A stretch of DNA of 64,000 nt from Streptomyces sp. AC1-42W (GCF_003248355.1 NZ_QKWY01000003.1:223164-287163), one strand, 5' to 3'; numbered from the stretch's first letter, positions 45,960-55,388 are shown. Numbers and translations: made by a program. Notes: a model not told the origin generated them from the sequence alone.

Positions 45960-46183
45960 TAGCCATGGCATCGCCCGGGGGTCTGACTCTCCGCCTGACT
46001 GACGCTTCGGTTGTCCTTCTGGGGAATCGTCGGCCTGCCGGGCGATGCCGTCTGGCGCGTGGCCGGTCGGGCTTCCGTGACTTCATAGGAGCCCGGCCAA
46101 AGGTCCCATCACTGTCTTGTCCGTCTGCCCGACCGGCTCGCGCCCTCCCACCGTTGAGCGTTGGAAGGGCAGCACACACCAGC
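45960..46183 (+). ncRNA. possible IS110 bridge RNA region
   Basis: IS110-group elements encode a structured bridge RNA in the non-coding left end, just upstream of the recombinase gene. Here 224 bases without a good gene precede the IS110 start. They contain several GC-rich self-complementary stretches (for example CATGGCATCGCCCGGGG with CCGGGCGATGCCG). The assignment rests on position and family knowledge; guide loops were not resolved. Confidence 0.35.
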
Positions 46184-47248
46184 ATGGCAGACGAGATAGC
46201 GGTGGTCGGCGGGATCGACACCCACACCGACCTCCACCAGGCAGCGGTCATCGACAGCATTGGCCGGCACCTGGCCACCAAGCGGTTCGAGACCACGCCG
46301 GAGGGATACCGGCGGCTGCTGGACTGGCTCCGGTCCCACGGTGAGGTCCTTGCCGTCGGGGTCGAGGGGACCGGTGCCTACGGCGCCGAGATCGCACGCT
46401 TCCTCACCGCGAACGGGGTCGCAGTGGTCGAGGTGGACCGGCCGGACCGCAAGGCGAGGCGCGACAACGGCAAATCCGACCCGATCGACGCCTACGGGGC
46501 CGCGACCGCGGTCCTCTCCGGCCGGGCCGGAGGAACACCCAAGGCGCGCAACGGGATCGTGGAGGCGATCCGCGCCCTGCGGGTCGTCCGCAAGAGCGCC
46601 GTCAAGGTCCGCACCCAGACCATCAACCAGATCCGCACCCTCATCGTCACCGCTCCCTCCGTGGTGCGGGACAAGCTGCGGGGACTGTCCACGCGGGAGC
46701 TGATCGACACCCTGGCCCGCTCCCGTCCGGCCGGTGAACTCGACGATCCAGCCTGCGCGGTGAAGACCGTCCTGCGGCGGCTCGCCCGCCGCTACCAGGC
46801 GCTGGACGAGGAGATCAAGGACGCGGACAAGGAGATCGGACCGCTGGTCACCAAGGCGGCCCCGAGGCTCATCGCCCTGCCGGGCCTCGGCCCCGAAACC
46901 GCCGGCCAGCTGCTGACGAGCGCGGGCGACAACCCCGACCGGCTCCGCTCCGAAGCAGCCTTCGCCCACCTCTGCGGGGCCGCACCGGTCCCGGCCTCCT
47001 CCGGCCGCACCAACCGCCACCGCCTCAATCGCGGCGGCGACCGCCAGGCCAACAACGCCCTCCACACCATCGTCCTGGTCCGCATGAAGTACGACCAGCG
47101 CACACGGGACTACGTCGCCCGACGCACCGCCGAAGGCATGGTCAAGAAGGACGTCATCCGGTGCCTGAAACGGTTCGTCGCCCGCGAGATCTACCGCCAC
47201 CTACCCCATGTGATCCACACCACCAAACCGCTCCCACAGACCGCTTGA
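46184..47248 (+). CDS. IS110-family DEDD recombinase/transposase
   Basis: 354 residues from ATG 46184. The N-terminal RuvC-like DEDD domain has GGIDTHTDLHQAAVID (Asp), AVGVEGTGAYGAEIAR (Glu) and RRDNGKSDPIDAYGAA (two Asp). The C-terminal Tnp_IS110 domain has RLIALPGLGPETAGQLLTSA and FAHLCGAAPVPASSGRTN, with the conserved serine. The frame is intact. A longer upstream frame to 45965 is not a protein start and overlaps the presumed bridge-RNA region. Confidence 0.92.
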   Translation: MADEIAVVGGIDTHTDLHQAAVIDSIGRHLATKRFETTPEGYRRLLDWLRSHGEVLAVGVEGTGAYGAEIARFLTANGVAVVEVDRPDRKARRDNGKSDPIDAYGAATAVLSGRAGGTPKARNGIVEAIRALRVVRKSAVKVRTQTINQIRTLIVTAPSVVRDKLRGLSTRELIDTLARSRPAGELDDPACAVKTVLRRLARRYQALDEEIKDADKEIGPLVTKAAPRLIALPGLGPETAGQLLTSAGDNPDRLRSEAAFAHLCGAAPVPASSGRTNRHRLNRGGDRQANNALHTIVLVRMKYDQRTRDYVARRTAEGMVKKDVIRCLKRFVAREIYRHLPHVIHTTKPLPQTA

Positions 47249-47328
47249 CGATCTATAGGAGCTTCCCCACCAGCAACAACGGCCACGCCCAGGTCAAGGA
47301 AACGACACCGAGATCCAGGAGCCGCACC

Positions 47329-47898
47329 GTGTCCCTCGCGAGCACGTCAGTCGTCCAGGCACTGGACATCGCCGACGCACGGCACTGGACCCGCAAGCCC
47401 CCCACCCGTCCCGAGGCCCGTCTGCGCCATCTCCTGCGCGCACAGACCGCCACCACACTGGCTCCCCGGCTGTTCTGCTCACCCCAGGCCCTGACACGCT
47501 GGGCAGGCGGCGACACCGCAGACCTTTCCGCCGCCAACGCCGCCCTGATCGAGCGCGAGATCTACCGCACCTGGCAACCTGAGGTACGCCGCCGCGCCCA
47601 CCGGCAGATCCTGCAGCACGACGGCTGTGTCATCGTCCAACTCCAGGCCCGCTTCGCCTTCACGACCACCAGCGGGGAGTTTCACGACCCCCGCCTGCGA
47701 CGCCTGACCGAGGAGCTGCCCGCCACACACGCGAGCCTCCTCTTCCACGCCCGCCACGAAGACGCCGGCGAGGACGACCTACGACGTGTCCTCGCCGACG
47801 GCATCGGCGAGGCCTACTTCTTCCGCGCCCTGCCTCCACACCTGCAGCAGGCCGCCGCCACCATCACCGACCTGCACCACATCCAGTTCCACTACTGA
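47329..47898 (+). CDS. tpg: telomere terminal protein Tpg
   Basis: 189 residues (known Tpg about 184). Seen are RLRHLLRAQTATTLAPRLFC and SPQALTRWAGGDTADLSAAN (HTH-like), IYRTWQPEVRRRAHRQILQH, VQLQARFAFTTTSGEFHDPR, LRRLTEELP and a C-terminal LADGIGEAYFFRALPPHLQQ. Tpg is covalently attached to the 5' ends of Streptomyces telomeres and primes end patching. Threonine 114 is, as I recall, the attachment residue in S. lividans Tpg; threonines 112-114 here fall at the matching place. GTG 47329 has AGGAG seven bases upstream. IS110 lies directly upstream; the SANT-domain gene follows after 26 bases. Confidence 0.82.
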   Translation: MSLASTSVVQALDIADARHWTRKPPTRPEARLRHLLRAQTATTLAPRLFCSPQALTRWAGGDTADLSAANAALIEREIYRTWQPEVRRRAHRQILQHDGCVIVQLQARFAFTTTSGEFHDPRLRRLTEELPATHASLLFHARHEDAGEDDLRRVLADGIGEAYFFRALPPHLQQAAATITDLHHIQFHY

Positions 47899-47924
47899 CA
47901 GCCCCGCACTCCCAGGAGCCCGAC

Positions 47925-48908
47925 GTGCCCCTTCTGATCTACGCCTTCAAGGACAACGACGGCCGCTGGCACGGCGACCCCGACATCCCCCTGTTCGACC
48001 CCGACGACGAACCGAGTCACGGGGAGCTCACCTACCAGCCGGTGCCCGGCACCCCGGAAGCCGCGAGCCCCTTCAACGGACACACGCTCACCGTCCTCTA
48101 CGGCGTCATCGACCTCGACCCGGGCCCGGTCACCTACCAACTCGACACCGGAGGACGCTTCATGGCGTCCTGGCACGTCCACACCCTGCTCGCCGCACCC
48201 CGAGGAGCGGCCCCCTACCGCGAGCACACCCCAGGCAAGCCAGAAACCCAGCCCAGCCTGGAAACCGCCTTCACACGCGACGGCCACCGCTACACCCTGA
48301 CCGGCACCCACAGCGACGACGGACAGCTGACGGTGGAGCTCACCGTCACCACCAGCCAGGGCGAGATCCGGTCCGAACTGTGCGGCGCCGTCCACGACAC
48401 CGACCTCGAACCCCTTGCGCGCCTCCTCGACGCTGCCTCCCACACACCTGCCCACAGGTGCACCCACATTCCCTCCCCGCCGCACCCCGCCACATCGTGG
48501 ACCGAACAGGAAAGCAGCCGTCTCGCAGCCCGCTTCCGCCACGAAAGGAACTTCAAAGTCCTCGCCGCCGAATTCGGCCGCAGCAGCAGCGCCGTCTACG
48601 ATGAACTCGTACGCCAGCAGCTGATCCGCCCCCGACCCCAGAGTTTCCCCACAAGCACCCCCGCTCCCACTCCTGCCCCCTCCGTGTCGCCGATCATGCA
48701 GCAGCGCCGCGCCCTCCACCGCAACTCCCATGCCCGATGGAGCGATGAGGACGACCAGATGCTGGCTCAGCGCTGTGCCGAAGGGGCGACGAACGCCGAG
48801 CTGTGCGACGAATTCGGCCGCAGCAGCACAGCCATCGAAGCACGGCTGCTCAAGGTCGGAGCCACCGGACCCGCAGCAGACGAAGCCCGCAACAACCAAC
48901 TCCTCTAA
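47925..48908 (+). CDS. SANT/Myb-like DNA-binding protein, tpg operon partner
   Basis: 327 residues. The N-terminal half (MPLLIYAFKDNDGRWHGDPD, then YQLDTGGRFMASWHVHTLLA) is an unrecognised beta-rich domain. The C-terminal half has two Myb/SANT-like helical repeats: SWTEQESSRLAARFRHERNF with LAAEFGRSSSAVYDELVR, and RWSDEDDQMLAQRCAEGATN with LCDEFGRSSTAIEARLLK. The shared EFGRSS motif shows they are duplicates. GTG 47925 with AGGAG six bases upstream. It follows tpg by 26 bases and is probably co-transcribed, so it may bind telomeric or replication-origin DNA. Confidence 0.7.
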   Translation: MPLLIYAFKDNDGRWHGDPDIPLFDPDDEPSHGELTYQPVPGTPEAASPFNGHTLTVLYGVIDLDPGPVTYQLDTGGRFMASWHVHTLLAAPRGAAPYREHTPGKPETQPSLETAFTRDGHRYTLTGTHSDDGQLTVELTVTTSQGEIRSELCGAVHDTDLEPLARLLDAASHTPAHRCTHIPSPPHPATSWTEQESSRLAARFRHERNFKVLAAEFGRSSSAVYDELVRQQLIRPRPQSFPTSTPAPTPAPSVSPIMQQRRALHRNSHARWSDEDDQMLAQRCAEGATNAELCDEFGRSSTAIEARLLKVGATGPAADEARNNQLL

Positions 48909-49168
48909 GCCGATCCGCTTCCTCGACGGCCCATGAGGTGCAAAGGGCCACCGTCTTCGACGGACGTCCGGCCGCAACCTGGGACGACCGTCGATGCCTC
49001 ATCAGATATCGGAGTTGGCATGACGGAGGGATGTGGAACGCTGCTGACCACCGGATATACAGCCGCGGAACTCGGCTGCAGCCACGTCGTACCTGACGCT
49101 GTGGGCCACCGGCCGAGGCCGACCGACCTCCCAGCACGTAGGAGACCGGTAACGGTAAGTTTGGCGAC

Positions 49169-49438
49169 ATGAGGCTGTCCTCGGAGGAACGGATGCGAGC
49201 CGCGGTGGCCGCGCTCATGCAGTTGACTGGGGAATCGCAGGCGGACCTGGCAACGGCGCTCGGAGTCAGTCAGGCGCAGGTCAGCCGCCGCCAGACCGGC
49301 CGGGCAGCATGGAGTCTGGACGACTGTGACCGACTGGCAGTTCATTACGGAATCGAAGTAATCGACCTGTTCAGAGGACCCACCCACGCCTGCGAATGCC
49401 TGCCGCTGGCGCGCCGGTGGTCCGCGCAAGGCCAGTAA
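49169..49438 (+). CDS. small XRE-family regulator
   Basis: 89 residues. Nearly the whole protein is a Cro/C1 helix-turn-helix: MQLTGESQADLATALGVSQA then QVSRRQTGRAAWSLDDCDRL (about 19-58). ATG 49169; no strong ribosome site. It stands alone downstream of the SANT gene, with about 260 bases before it and no gene in that gap. Could be a control protein of a lost mobile element. Confidence 0.75.
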   Translation: MRLSSEERMRAAVAALMQLTGESQADLATALGVSQAQVSRRQTGRAAWSLDDCDRLAVHYGIEVIDLFRGPTHACECLPLARRWSAQGQ

Positions 49439-49582
49439 ACCCATGCTTCCGTCCCAGCCGAACACTACGCGCGGCCGGTGGTGAGGCGAGTGGGACTTCG
49501 CCCGCCGCATCGACCACACCCCACGCGCCTGCAGATGTCCGGTCTCACCAGGCCGACCGGAGCTCACGGTCCGGCGGAGGGC

Positions 49583-50586
49583 TCAACCGGAGGCGTATCT
49601 CCACGTGAGGTCCCCGCTGTCAGAGGCGAGCTCCCATGACGTGATGGTCTGCCGGGCGGTGAGCAGCCGAAGCGTGCTGATCAGCTCCTCGGGCGGCAGT
49701 CCGCAGCGGCGGGCTACCTGATCGGCTTCTGCCCGACCGGCTGTCGTGCCGGTGGGAGTATGGGCCGCGAGGGCCAGGCTCACGAGGCGGACAGCCACAG
49801 TGAGCCCGGCGCCCCCGTGACGATGGCCGACGCGCAAAGACCAGTCGGCTGCTCGTGCGCGCTGCCGCCGTCCGGCGTCGCCGAAGAGAGGATCAGTGAG
49901 GCGTTTGTCGGCGGCACTGGAGCCTTGGCAGAGCCAGCCACTGTCTGCGAGCTCCTGCCGGGCACCCTGGGGCTGGAGAGCCCCATGCCGCGGATGAGTC
50001 CCGCAGGGAGGCGTACGCGGCCGTCCGGTGTGGCCCGCAGGACGCACTGCAGGGCCACCAGCCGTGCCTGCGGGCTGATTCCCGCGGGGAGCGAGGTGGC
50101 GAGGTGGCTGAGCATGTTGCGCACCAGGCTCCTGTCCACGTCCTGAAGGCCGGCCGGTCTTCTGCCGGCCGTGACCGGTCTGTTCGCGCGGCGGGCCGCC
50201 GGGGGCATGGTGAGCGTGGTGTCGGGGACGATGCAGGCGTCCTTCATGGCCCGGGCGCAGGCGGTGCAGCTGTCGGCGAGTCGCCAGAGTCGGCCGCCGT
50301 GCTCGCGGGAGAGGACGAGCAGGAGCGGACCGTCGCAGCCGCGATGGCGTGGATGCCAGCGGCAGCCGCGTTCGTGGCACTGGCAGGTCCGCAGGTGCTG
50401 GGGGAGGAGCGAGAGGCGGGCGTGCCGGGCCAGATGGGCCAGGGCCGCGGACCGTGCGGTGCGTCCCTGGAGGGTTTTGGGAGTGAGGCCGCACTGGGCG
50501 CAGACGAGGCGCGGGCCCTGCGGCTGGGGCCGTAGTTCGACGGTCCACGTGCGGGACGCCGGCGGGCGCGTGGTGCACGGCCTCAT
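49583..50586 (-). pseudogene. conserved streptomycete protein of unknown function, frameshifted
   Basis: About 334 residues in two frames. The first frame has CAQCGLTPKTLQGRTARSAA (zinc-ribbon half), CQCHERGCRWHPRHRGCDGP, LLLVLSREHGGRLWRLADSC and TACARAMKDACIVP, a Cys/His-rich domain, and becomes meaningless after RGMGLSSPRV. The continuation ARQELADSGWLCQGSSAADK, then RAADWSLRVGHRHGGAGLTV and VARRCGLPPEELISTLRLLT, lies in the other frame. One missing base near 49970 rejoins them. ATG 50586. Divergent from the XRE gene at 50743, an arrangement I recall from other Streptomyces accessory regions. Confidence 0.65.
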
Positions 50587-50742
50587 CTGCCGCTGGTCTC
50601 TTCTCTGCCGTGTCCCGCCCGGCCTGACACGGCCGGCGGGGAGGTGTTGTGACGGCCGCACACCGTAGTGCAGACCTCTGCCCTTCCGTTGGAGTGGCCA
50701 TCCACGCGAATAGGGCAGGGGTCTGCACCGTGCGATGGGCGG

Positions 50743-51006
50743 GTGACGATCTTGCCGCCCGACCCCGACCTCGACGCGCTGCGCCTCGAACTTGCGCGCC
50801 TGCGAGGCGACCGCGGCTGGAGCTACGACGAACTCGCCACCCGAACCGGCCTGTCCAGACGTACCCTCATCGAAATCGAGCAAGGCCGCACCATCGGATC
50901 CCTCGCCACCTGGCACGCCCTCGGCCACGCCTTCGACGTCCCACTCGGCGGCCTGTTCGCGGCCCTCTGCACCGGCCACGAACCCCCCGGCGGCAAACCC
51001 GCATGA
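50743..51006 (+). CDS. XRE-family HTH regulator
   Basis: 87 residues from GTG 50743 (ATG 50668 would add 25 less typical residues). Cro/C1-type HTH: LDALRLELARLRGDRGWSYD, ELATRTGLSRRTLIEIEQGR, then WHALGHAFDVPLGGLFAALC. Probably represses the divergent Cys-rich gene or the following DUF6083/helicase genes. Intact and convincing as an HTH protein. Confidence 0.78.
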   Translation: MTILPPDPDLDALRLELARLRGDRGWSYDELATRTGLSRRTLIEIEQGRTIGSLATWHALGHAFDVPLGGLFAALCTGHEPPGGKPA

Positions 51007-51161
51007 CCCCCGGCCGGGGGGCGAAGATCACCCGAACCGGTCACCGGTCGGGAACTGCCAATCGAACCCCCGAACACCCGAGCCCGCCGCATGAGCCGGA
51101 CGAGGGAAAACGCCGGCGTGGACACCACAGACGCGGCGCGCCGGGTGGAACCTTCGCCCTC

Positions 51162-52009
51162 ATGCACCCCACCCACCGCCCCGCGCCGCGTCACTGGGAC
51201 AACGGCCCCTCACCCCGCACCGCCGCCGGGCCCTGACCATCGCCGCCAACAGCCCCACCAGCCTGCTTCTCGTCGCCCAGCACGGCTCATGCCGCGACTG
51301 CGGCAACCGCATCGACTGGCACACCACCACCGACGAACACCCCGTCGCACTCCACCCCGCCGAGCTCCCGGCCCGGGCCGTTCCACAGGCCCTCCGCTGG
51401 CACCTCGCCTCTGGCACCGCCCACCCCGCCGACGACGCCAGCTGATGGCGCCGCATCCCCCGCACAGTCCTGTGCTCCACCTGCACCGCCCCCCAGCCCC
51501 TCCCACCCGCCCTCGACGACCTCCGCCGGCGCCTCGCCCTGCGCACGCGAAGGCTCCTCGACGCCGGAGCCCTCAACCCCAGCGCACCCGCCACGGCAAC
51601 CGGCGCCGCATGCCGGCCGGAGCGCCCCGTCGTCCAGCTCCGGTACGGCCGCTACCTCGCAGCCCGCCCCATCGAAAACATCCAGTGCGTCGCCCAGACC
51701 CGCCACCGCACCCGATGCCCCCAGCCCGTCCTCGACCCCACCACCCCCGGACACTGGACCCTCACCCCCACGGCCCCGCACAGGCGCCGCCCATCCGCCC
51801 TGCCGGCCACCGACATCGCCGTTTACGACCTCAGCAGCCTCCCCTGCACCGAACAGTTGCGCTGGCGCACACAACGCTGCACCACCCACGCCGTCACCAC
51901 CGGCGCAGCAGACCTGGCCCTCGCCGAATGGGAACCCTTCGGCCCCCTCAAACACCACGCCCACCTCGTGACTCGACTGCCTCAAGCCGCCCGCCAGCCC
52001 ACACGCTGA
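51162..52009 (+). pseudogene. DUF6083-type protein, frameshift plus nonsense
   Basis: Streptomycete DUF6083-like protein. The N-terminus MHPTHRPAPRHWDNGPSPRT is in one frame. After a lost base near 51228 the rest reads RALTIAANSPTSLLLVAQHG, SCRDCGNRIDWHTTTDEHPV, VVQLRYGRYLAARPIENIQC, VAQTRHRTRCPQPV and LALAEWEPFGPLKHHAHLVT. In the second frame TGA at 51443-51445 (DDAS-stop-WRR) replaces a codon such as GGA. Two lesions make it a pseudogene or an error hotspot. Function of the family unknown; it usually neighbours small regulators. Confidence 0.65.
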
Positions 52010-52156
52010 GCACAGGGCAACCCCTGTCGGCGACGGCCGGCCCAGACGCCGAACGCCCATCCGCCGCCGTGCACAGGCCCCTCGCCTCGCCAGGAACAGG
52101 CCCGCGACGCCGGCCACCCAAACACCCCTTCGTACCCGCCGATCCGGAGCAGCAAC

Positions 52157-53594
52157 GTGTTCACCCCGACCGACGAACAGACCCACGCAGCCGACCGCTT
52201 CCACGCCGGCGACCACATCGCCCTCCAAGCAGGCGCCGGCACTGGAAAGACCTCCACCCTCGCCCTCCTCGCCACCGCCACCAAACGCCGCGGCCGCTAC
52301 CTCGCCTACAACCGCGCCATCGCCCACGACGCAGCCACCCGCTTCCCGGGCATCGGCCACCGCTACGCCCGCCGCCTCGACGCACCCCGCCGCCCCGCCT
52401 GGCGCTCCGGTCAGGACCTCGGTATCACCAAACCCGTCCGCATCGGCGACCACGACATCACCCCCACGACCCTGTCCAACACCGTCCTGCGCACCATCAC
52501 TCGCTTCTGCCACTCCGCCGACCCCACTCTCACCTGCCGTCACGTCCCACCGCTGCGCGGCCTCGACGCCCCCGAACACCACCGCGAACTCGCCGACCTC
52601 GTCCTGCCCTACGCCGACAAAGCCTGGGACGACCTTCAGAACCCCGACACCGCCGCCGTCAGGTTCGACCCCGACCACTTCCTCAAGATCTGGTCCCTCA
52701 CCAACCCCAGGATCCCCGCCGACTACCTCCTGCTCGACGAAGCCCAGGACACCAACCCCGTCGTCGAGCACATCTTCAACAACCAGCGCGACCACGCCCA
52801 GCTCGTCCTCGTCGGCGACTCGGCCCGGGCCATCTACCACTGGCGCGGCGCCAAAGACGTCATGACCGGCTTCGACGGCACCCACCTCACCCTCTCCCGC
52901 TCCTTCCGCTTCGGCCCCCTCCTGGCCGCGGAAGCGAACCGATGGCTCACCATTGCCGGCGCACCCATCCGGCTGACCGGCACCGACGCCATGCCCACGG
53001 AACTCGGCCCCCTCGCCCACCCGGACGCCATCCTGTGCCGCACCAACGTCGGCGCCATGAAACACGTCATGAACCTCCTCGCCACCGGCGCCAAAGTCGC
53101 CCTCGTCGGAGGCGGAGACAGCCTGCGCGCCCTCGCCCTGGCCGCGCGCGACCTCAAGGACCGGCCGCCGCACCCACACCCCGAACTCGTCCTTCTTCCC
53201 CACCTGGGGAGCCGTCCAGGACTATGCCGCCCACGACCCGTGCGGACGCGACCTGCAGCCCTTGGTCGACCTCGTCGACACCCACGGGACCGACGCCATC
53301 CTCGCCGCCGTCAGCAGCCTCAGGACGGAAGACCACGCCCAGGTCGCCGTCTCCACCGCCCACAAGGCCAAAGGCCGCGAATGGGCGCGCGTGCAAGTCG
53401 CCGACGACTTCAGCCCGCCCAAGGACACCGGCGGACAGGACAGCCAAGGGCGGCCCGTTCCAGGGCCCATCGACGACAGCGAAGCCCGCCTCGCCTACGT
53501 CGCCGTCACCCGCGCCCGCACACGCCTCGACATCGGAGGCCTCGCCTGGATCGACAGCCACCCCGACGGAGGCCCCTCGTCCCTGGACGGGTGA
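52157..53594 (+). pseudogene. UvrD/Rep-like superfamily 1 helicase, frameshifted
   Basis: About 478 residues. Motif I is LQAGAGTGKTSTLALLA (about 22-38), motif II DYLLLDEAQDTNPVV, motif III LVLVGDSARAIYHWRGA, and a motif IV-like LSRSFRFGPLL. After LALAARDLKD the frame is lost near 53161, through one extra C in GGACCGGCC. It resumes as GRRTHTPNSSFFPTWGAVQD, with motif V VAVSTAHKAKGREWARVQVA and motif VI AYVAVTRARTRLDI. The start is GTG 52157, with GGAG seven bases upstream. It is short for UvrD, resembling compact actinomycete DNA helicases of mobile elements. Confidence 0.78.
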
Positions 53595-53669
53595 TGCCAT
53601 CAACTCCCAAGGGGGCGCGGCCAAGGCCGCCGACACCGCTGGCGACGTTGGGCCGCCACACCGGCGCAC

Positions 53670-54112
53670 CATGCGCCGTCCGGCCCCGAGCGGTCTCTCT
53701 CCGCGGGCCACCTGATCGTCGCGCAACTGGAGCGTGAAGGCGTCCGGCGGGTGTGCGGAGTTCCCGGCGAGTCCTTCCTCGACGTGCTCGACGGGCTGCA
53801 CGATTCGCCGATCTCGACGGTCGTGACCCGGCACGAGGGCGGCGCCAGCTTCGTGGCACTGGCGGAGGGAAGGCTGACAGGGCTGTCCGGGGTGGCGATC
53901 GCGACCCGAGGGCCAGGCGCCGCGAACGCGTTCATCGCCGTCCATGCCGCGTATCAGGACGCGACACCGATGGTCCTCTTCGCGGGACTCATTCCGGTGT
54001 CCGACCGTGGCCGGGAGGCGTTCCAGGAGTTCGACCCGAGCGGTTGGTTCAGCAGAACGGCGAAGAAGGTCGTCACGCTGGACGACCCCGCCGCCGCTGC
54101 CCGGGTCGTCTC
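53670..54112 (+). pseudogene. thiamine-pyrophosphate enzyme, N-terminal fragment
   Basis: About 148 residues of the TPP-binding N-terminal (Pyr) domain of an acetolactate-synthase-like enzyme: LSAGHLIVAQLEREGVRRVC, GVPGESFLDVLDGL, VVTRHEGGASFVALAEGRLT (with the catalytic Glu), GLSGVAIATRGPGAANAFIA. No start codon is evident, and homology ends abruptly after DDPAAAARVVSE, where a helicase fragment on the opposite strand begins. The other two thirds of the enzyme are missing. Confidence 0.75.
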
Positions 54113-54350
54113 CGAGAGCCCGAGGATCGGCGAGGGATCGCGGATTTCCAGGACGTCGATCTCGAACCCCGCGAGGATCCCGCGCTCGATCGCCTCAGAG
54201 GGCCCGAGATCGGCGAGCCACGCCCCGTACGTGCCGTCCGGGTCGTTGGCCGTCGTCGCGATCTCCAGCTCGCGCCCGTCCTTGCCCCCGGGGGTCCCGC
54301 CGATCCACCCCGACAGCCAGTCGGATCCGTCGTCGCGCGCAGACTTCGCT
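54113..54350 (-). pseudogene. internal fragment of a DEAD/DEAH-box helicase
   Basis: On the minus strand DPDGTYGAWLADLGPSEAIE followed by RGILAGFEIDVLEIRDPSPI resembles the segment between the two RecA-like halves of streptomycete DEAD/DEAH helicases. Both ends are cut: one at the TPP-enzyme fragment, the other in a basic non-homologous tail. Debris from recombination near the resolvase gene. Confidence 0.5.
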
Positions 54351-54432
54351 CGACCGCCGGCCAGCGGCTGACTCGGCCCGTGCGCCCCCGCCCGTTGGAG
54401 GGATCTCGGCCTGCCCGGGCGAAGGTCATGCA

Positions 54433-55320
54433 TCACTGCAGTTCGTTGCTGTCGTTGATGTAGAAGGCGAAGTAGAACAGGGAGGTGTTTAGGTCGGTTC
54501 CCTGGTGTCCGAGGACCTCGTTGTAGAACTGCACCTCGGAGATCTTCCGGCTCGCGAACTTGCGGTACGCGACGGCGGCGTACGCCTCGCGCAGTTCTCG
54601 TGGAGTGATCGGCTGTCTGTCGGCGTCGGTGAACGTGCGCTTGGCGACGATGCCGACCTCTTTGCCGAAGCGCTGCGAGTAGGTCTTGTTGTCCAGAGCG
54701 GGGTCGACCTCCTCGCGGATGCGGACGACGGTCTCAAGCACGAGATCCCGCTCCGCGAGCACCGGGACGGAGTAGGCGGTGGCGGCGCGTTCGGTCTCAC
54801 GCGTCTTGGTTTGTCCGCTGAACAGGACCCGCGGCGCGTCAGTGGGGTCAGGCTCGAAGCCGCCCACACAACCCACTTCGTAAGGGCGGCGGCCGGTAAG
54901 GGCCACGACGCCGGCGATGGCCGCGGCGTTGGACCACCGGACCTTCGCGTTGTAGCCCAGCAGCGCCACGGCCCGCTCGATGTGCTCCTGCGCGTTCAGC
55001 GGCCTCTGATTGCGGTGCCGTTCCTCGCGCTGCTCCTGCTGGTGCTGGCGGTACTCCGTCACGCGGGCAGCCGAGTACTTGAACTTCTCCAGGACGGGGG
55101 CGTCCTCGCCCAGTTCGGCCTTGATCACGTTTCGGTAGTCGGTGATCAGGCTGCGGTTTGTGGTCGGGGCGTACGGCTCGCCCGTCTTCGGGTTGACTCG
55201 CCGGTGAATGGCCGACAGCTCGGTGAGCACGGCCATGTGCATCCGCTGCTCGTCGGAGCCGGCGTCGCGGATCTTGGCCACGAAGCGGTCGATCCGCTCC
55301 TTGTCAGCCGGAGTCAGCAT
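54433..55320 (-). CDS. protelomerase-like telomere resolvase (tyrosine recombinase)
   Basis: 295 residues. The N-terminal helical part (DRFVAKIRDAGSDEQRMHMA) precedes a tyrosine-recombinase core that reads like TelK/TelA: VALTGRRPYEVGCVGGFE (R144/R145), VLFSGQTKTRETE (K172), ITPRELREAYAAVAYRKF (R241), VLGHQGTDLNTSLFYFAF (H272, Y283). The spacing R241-H272 (31) and H272-Y283 (11) equals what I recall for Agrobacterium TelA (R363, H394, Y405). Ordinary integrases have a 9-residue His-Tyr spacing. FSGQxKTR is a protelomerase hallmark. Protelomerases cut a palindrome and seal hairpin ends. ATG 55320 has GAAAGG upstream. A 55-base palindrome lies 69 bases upstream of its start. Frame intact. Alternative: an unusual integrase. 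Confidence 0.75.
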   Translation of the reverse strand: MLTPADKERIDRFVAKIRDAGSDEQRMHMAVLTELSAIHRRVNPKTGEPYAPTTNRSLITDYRNVIKAELGEDAPVLEKFKYSAARVTEYRQHQQEQREERHRNQRPLNAQEHIERAVALLGYNAKVRWSNAAAIAGVVALTGRRPYEVGCVGGFEPDPTDAPRVLFSGQTKTRETERAATAYSVPVLAERDLVLETVVRIREEVDPALDNKTYSQRFGKEVGIVAKRTFTDADRQPITPRELREAYAAVAYRKFASRKISEVQFYNEVLGHQGTDLNTSLFYFAFYINDSNELQ

Positions 55321-55388
55321 GTGAGGCCTTTCGGGTCGCGGTTTCTTCGGGGTGGCCGGGGCGGTGCGTATTGAGCAGGCATCGGGCC

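Larger units (their letters stand above)
45960..47275 (+). mobile_element. IS110-family insertion sequence (ends approximate)
   Basis: An IS110 recombinase gene with a non-coding 5' region and a short 3' region. The right end is probably near TATAGGAGC (47254-47262), a motif I associate with the ends of streptomycete IS110 elements. IS110 has no inverted repeats, so the left end cannot be fixed by eye. It separates tpg from its expected neighbour. Confidence 0.6.

Noticed and set aside
28319..49168. TGTCGC at 28319 and, inverted, near 49162 as transposon ends
   Set aside because: Only six bases match and no repeated transposase-binding sites were recognised, which is too weak to define the Tn7-like boundaries.
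49583..51006. toxin-antitoxin pair from the divergent Cys-rich gene and XRE gene
   Set aside because: The larger protein is about 334 residues with zinc-ribbon features and no known toxin motif, and the genes are divergent rather than overlapping.
51091..53715. 874-codon plus-strand frame over the DUF6083 and helicase region
   Set aside because: Extremely Pro/Arg/His-rich translation typical of an out-of-frame read; the DUF6083 and helicase motifs are in other frames.
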